From DASTDY01 sp035457345 (GTDB lineage Bacteria > Patescibacteriota > Saccharimonadia > Saccharimonadales > EFPC-124), in assembly GCA_035457345.1 (NCBI GenBank), contig DATIBT010000015.1, positions 1-7,668 on the forward strand: DNA of 7,668 bases. The letters run 5' to 3'. The notes beneath the pieces were generated by a model, which made no database searches, was not told the DNA's origin, and saw nothing but the letters and a program-made list of their open reading frames with translations. Made by a program: the position numbers and the translations under genes. Shown piece by piece: positions 5,380 to 7,668 of the stretch (within the stretch, counting starts at the first letter, position 1; every line of letters begins with the position of its first letter).

Positions 5380-6606
5380 ATGGGAGTGGTATCTAGGGCA
5401 ACAATAAAGGTGAAGGCGCACGCCGCGGCCGCGACTCATCGCTGGCCGGCGCGCAAGTTACAAACGATTGTTATCTCTGGCCAAGATGGTGGCGAGGTAA
5501 CGGCGGTGTGCTTGGCGCACATTTTACAACGCAACGGCTCAAAGGTGGGGATTATAACGGCTAACTTTATAGAAATTGGCGGGGAACGCGCCAATGGCAG
5601 CGATCAAGCAGACGTACTGGGCGACCCCTTTCGCTTGCACGGCTTGCTTGCGCAGATGCGGGCTGCCTCGTGCGAGTTTGCTATTATCCACTTGTCGCAA
5701 GGTATGCCCCGGCATCATTTTGCCGGCATCGTACCGATACTAGCCATTCAACGTCGGTGCGGCGATGTACATCTAAGTGAGCCGGCCAACGCGGCCCGCA
5801 GAGCTGGCTGGAACAAGGTGCTCGGTATGCACCCGCGCCAGATTGTCCTCAACCGCGATGACGTGTGTTACGAGAAGCCACAGCAACGCGAAGACACCAG
5901 TATAACCTTTGGCACCAACGAAAAGGCGGATTGCCGCGTAATCCGGGTAGCCATGCACCCTCAAGGCTCAGAGGTGACAGTGCTAATTGACCATCAAACC
6001 GAGCTCACCTTTGTGACCGAGCTAACAGGCAAGACCGCCATTTACAGCATCGTGGCTGCGGTGAGCGCCGCTTACTTGCTGCACGTGTCGGTAGAAGTTA
6101 TTGAGAATGGAGTGCAGAACATGGCAGATAGTTACAAGGGGTTGGCTGAGTACTTGCCGGTCCAGCGGCCATACCATGTTGTGCTCGATACAAACTTTAC
6201 CCCAGAGGGTATAGATGAAACGTTAGAAACGCTCAAGCACTTTACTAAGAATCGTTTGGTCGCGGTAGTGGGCGCACATTTGTCGCAGCCAGCTTCTTGG
6301 CGGCCGATCATTGGCGAAGTAGTAGCTCGCCGCGCCGATCGTATTCTGGTCACTGATGGCGAGTACGGCCCAGAAGAAAGTCCGCAAACCGTCCGCAAAC
6401 AACTGCTCGACGGTATAGTTGCGGCCGGCGCTGACCCTAAAGCCGAGGAAGTGGCCGAGCGCCAAGCCGCACTCGAAAAGGTAATCAGTATTGCCCGCCG
6501 TAACGATACCCTTGTTATTTTAGCCAGCACCAAGCGCCCGTACCGTCAGACCGGCAATGAGCACCTCACCTGGAGCGATGCTAAGCAGCTAGAAGGGCTA
6601 TTGTAG
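5380..6606 (+). CDS. catalytically dead MurE-like Mur ligase paralogue
   Basis: Intact 408-residue ORF that aligns along its length with the Mur ligase just upstream, so it arose by duplication. Shared landmarks: PAR before the nucleotide-binding strand, KVGI (55-58), FRLHGLLAQMRAASCEFAIIH, IVLNRDD (155-161), LTGKTAIYSIVAAVSA, TLETLKHFTKNRL and RPIIGEVVARRAD. The catalytic motifs are lost: P-loop GTNGKTT is GQDGGEV (34-40, lysine gone), EATSMG is HLSQGM (104-109), DHLDYH is absent with no clear equivalent of the carbamylated lysine, DYAHTPD is DTNFTPE (270-276), GATGDRDKTKRP is GAHLSQPASWRP, and GHE is STKRP. ATP-dependent ligation is not expected. The N-terminus is Ala-rich and lacks the YHFLV helix. 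Absence of stops or frameshifts, despite deep divergence, argues for selection on a non-catalytic role, perhaps as partner of MurE. It overlaps femX by 9 bp. Confidence 0.85.
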   Translation: MGVVSRATIKVKAHAAAATHRWPARKLQTIVISGQDGGEVTAVCLAHILQRNGSKVGIITANFIEIGGERANGSDQADVLGDPFRLHGLLAQMRAASCEFAIIHLSQGMPRHHFAGIVPILAIQRRCGDVHLSEPANAARRAGWNKVLGMHPRQIVLNRDDVCYEKPQQREDTSITFGTNEKADCRVIRVAMHPQGSEVTVLIDHQTELTFVTELTGKTAIYSIVAAVSAAYLLHVSVEVIENGVQNMADSYKGLAEYLPVQRPYHVVLDTNFTPEGIDETLETLKHFTKNRLVAVVGAHLSQPASWRPIIGEVVARRADRILVTDGEYGPEESPQTVRKQLLDGIVAAGADPKAEEVAERQAALEKVISIARRNDTLVILASTKRPYRQTGNEHLTWSDAKQLEGLL

Positions 6607-7581
6607 TCTACGTTTAACCAAATACGCGCCACGGTACACGCCGTAGCGCAGCCAACTTACAGGCAGCTCCCAAGTACCGCAGTAGGCTTTATAATCGCCG
6701 CCGAAAGATTGCTTGAATTTAGTGAGACCAGCCCAGCGGTGAGTTGGGGGAGCGTCGGCGGGAGCAACGCCCACAAAATCGAACTGCGTTTGTCCCTGGG
6801 CCTTAGCGGCCAAAATAGCGGCGGCGAGCAAGGGGGTACCAGGATGGAGCTTGCGAGCGGCAAACAGGGCAGCAGCATGGGCATAGTAGCGGGTAGTGGG
6901 GCTATCGAAACAAAAGGCGCTGGCGACGGGCTGGCCATTGTGCTCGGCAATATATAGCTTGGCAGCGCCGCGCGGCAGGAGAACCCCCGCCATGGTCTTG
7001 TAATAGTGGTCGGAGTGTTGGCGAATGCCGTTGCGCAAAGCAACCTCGGCCATCATCTTGATAAAAATGTGCATGTCGGCCGGATTATCGCTGGCCCGCA
7101 AGTGGAGCCCCTTCGTTTTGTAGTTGTTATACAGGTTACGATTAGTTGCCGTCATATTTTTAAGCAACTCTTCTTCGGTGGGTTTGAGGTCAAGTACCCA
7201 GGTCAGGCGAGGTTGAATGTCTTTAAGGGCGGGTTTAAGCTCCAGCTCACGCAGTTGCGCGGTAGAGGCTTTCACGGTTGGCTCAACCCGCGCAAAGACG
7301 GCTTTGTGCATTTTAGCGAGCTGGCGGAGCGCTTCGAGCGCACTGGCCAAGCCTTTCATATTCTTAGCAAGCGGGCCGTACGGGCAGTACAGGCGTGTAC
7401 CGGTGCGGGCTGGCTCTAAGATGGCCAAGCATTGCCACGAGGGGCCGTACGCATAAAACACCCTGCGACCAAGTTTGACGTTAAACGCCGCCCAGTGACT
7501 ACTCTGTAAAAAATGGCCGCCAGCCTTAAAAAGCGCGTCGTCCCATTCTTGGCCTGGCGTTCCTTCTGTCCATTGGTGCAT
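6598..7581 (-). CDS. FemABX-family peptidoglycan bridge aminoacyltransferase
   Basis: FemX-like enzyme that would use aminoacyl-tRNA to add an amino acid to the stem peptide of lipid II or a precursor, at the cytoplasmic membrane face. The 327-residue product has a tandem GNAT-fold layout: N-terminal FLQSSHWAAFNVKLG (24-38) and YCPYGPLAKN (65-74), a central basic segment NMTATNRNLYNNYKTKG (142-158) that matches the family's N-[MH]-x-x-x-R-x-N-x-x-x-A/Y-x-K-K-G block, HPGTPLLAAAILAAKAQG (246-263), DFVGVAP (268-274) and HRWAGLTKFKQSFGG (281-295), the family's C-terminal signature. The tRNA-synthetase-like coiled-coil insert of FemA is absent, as in short FemX forms. There is no signal peptide or membrane segment. 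Convergent with the Mur-ligase-like gene, overlapping its last 9 bp. The ATG lacks a Shine-Dalgarno and sits 8 nt after an extended -10. The amino acid added cannot be told. Confidence 0.9.
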   Translation of the reverse strand: MHQWTEGTPGQEWDDALFKAGGHFLQSSHWAAFNVKLGRRVFYAYGPSWQCLAILEPARTGTRLYCPYGPLAKNMKGLASALEALRQLAKMHKAVFARVEPTVKASTAQLRELELKPALKDIQPRLTWVLDLKPTEEELLKNMTATNRNLYNNYKTKGLHLRASDNPADMHIFIKMMAEVALRNGIRQHSDHYYKTMAGVLLPRGAAKLYIAEHNGQPVASAFCFDSPTTRYYAHAAALFAARKLHPGTPLLAAAILAAKAQGQTQFDFVGVAPADAPPTHRWAGLTKFKQSFGGDYKAYCGTWELPVSWLRYGVYRGAYLVKRRLQ

Positions 7582-7589
7582 GTATATTT

Positions 7590-7598
7590 AGTTTACCA
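7590..7598 (-). promoter_or_regulatory. extended -10 promoter of the FemX-like gene, leaderless arrangement
   Basis: On the minus strand TGG-TAAACT occupies 7598-7590, and the start codon begins at 7581, 8 nt further on. Predicted transcription start is therefore within about 3 nt of the ATG. No Shine-Dalgarno and no convincing -35 are visible. Confidence 0.45.
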
Positions 7599-7649
7599 TT
7601 GGCTGGGCAACGGTGTAGGCCAAGCCGGGGTGTTTCAATAATTTTGCAA

Positions 7650-7668
7650 TATAGTCGGCCTATGAACC
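7650..7668 (+). promoter_or_regulatory. possible -10 box and start codon of a rightward gene cut by the window edge
   Basis: TATAGT (7650-7655) is followed 6 nt later by ATG at 7662, with no Shine-Dalgarno, repeating the spacing seen before the Mur ligase and femX. Only two codons are inside the window, so the gene is a guess from position and pattern. It would be divergent from femX. Confidence 0.2.

Noticed and set aside
1..7668. CRISPR arrays, insertion sequences, tRNA or rRNA genes
   Set aside because: No regularly spaced repeats, transposase-like ORFs, terminal inverted repeats or tRNA cloverleaf sequences were seen.

Overview
The window looks like a chromosomal piece from an ultra-small Patescibacteria/CPR bacterium, most likely Candidatus Saccharibacteria (TM7). 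The grounds are: a Mur ligase of the short CPR type (no N-terminal UMAG-binding domain, a YHFLV...YGFP leader helix just before the P-loop), a degenerate sister copy beside it, a FemABX-type transferase, very compact spacing, and a secreted SGNH hydrolase of actinobacterial style (Saccharibacteria live on Actinobacteria). The taxon is an inference from gene style; no rRNA or other marker is present to settle it. All complete genes read through with the standard bacterial code.

Layout. 1-1202 (-): 5' part of valS, cut by the window edge after 400 residues. 1203-1420: intergenic region with divergent promoter-like elements. 1421-1765 (+): unrecognised one-TM small protein with its own Shine-Dalgarno. 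1785-1814: bidirectional intrinsic terminator serving that gene and the converging tsaD. 1868-2896 (-): tsaD, with a clear promoter and Shine-Dalgarno. 2989-3018: strong GC hairpin without a U-tract, ending the next gene. 3041-3907 (-): secreted SGNH/GDSL hydrolase, GC-rich and probably of actinobacterial origin. 4002-5294 (+): active-looking MurE-type Mur ligase, divergent from the hydrolase. 5380-6606 (+): a second Mur-ligase-fold protein that has lost almost every catalytic motif, i.e. a pseudoenzyme. 6598-7581 (-): FemX-like peptidoglycan bridge transferase, overlapping the pseudoenzyme gene tail to tail by 9 bp. 7582-7668: upstream region of femX, possibly with the start of another rightward gene at the very edge.

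How it fits together. The right half is a cell-wall locus: MurE would add the third stem-peptide residue, FemX would attach cross-bridge residues, and the dead MurE paralogue may be a partner or regulator of one of them. The left half is translation housekeeping: ValRS charges tRNA-Val with CP1-domain proofreading, and TsaD makes t6A37 in ANN-decoding tRNAs. The SGNH hydrolase is exported and may act on host or scavenged lipids or esters.

The features most worth a second look are the intact but catalytically dead Mur ligase paralogue, the repeated arrangement of extended -10 boxes 7-11 nt before ATG with no Shine-Dalgarno (leaderless transcripts) in the cell-wall genes, and the actinobacterial-looking hydrolase with its U-less terminator.
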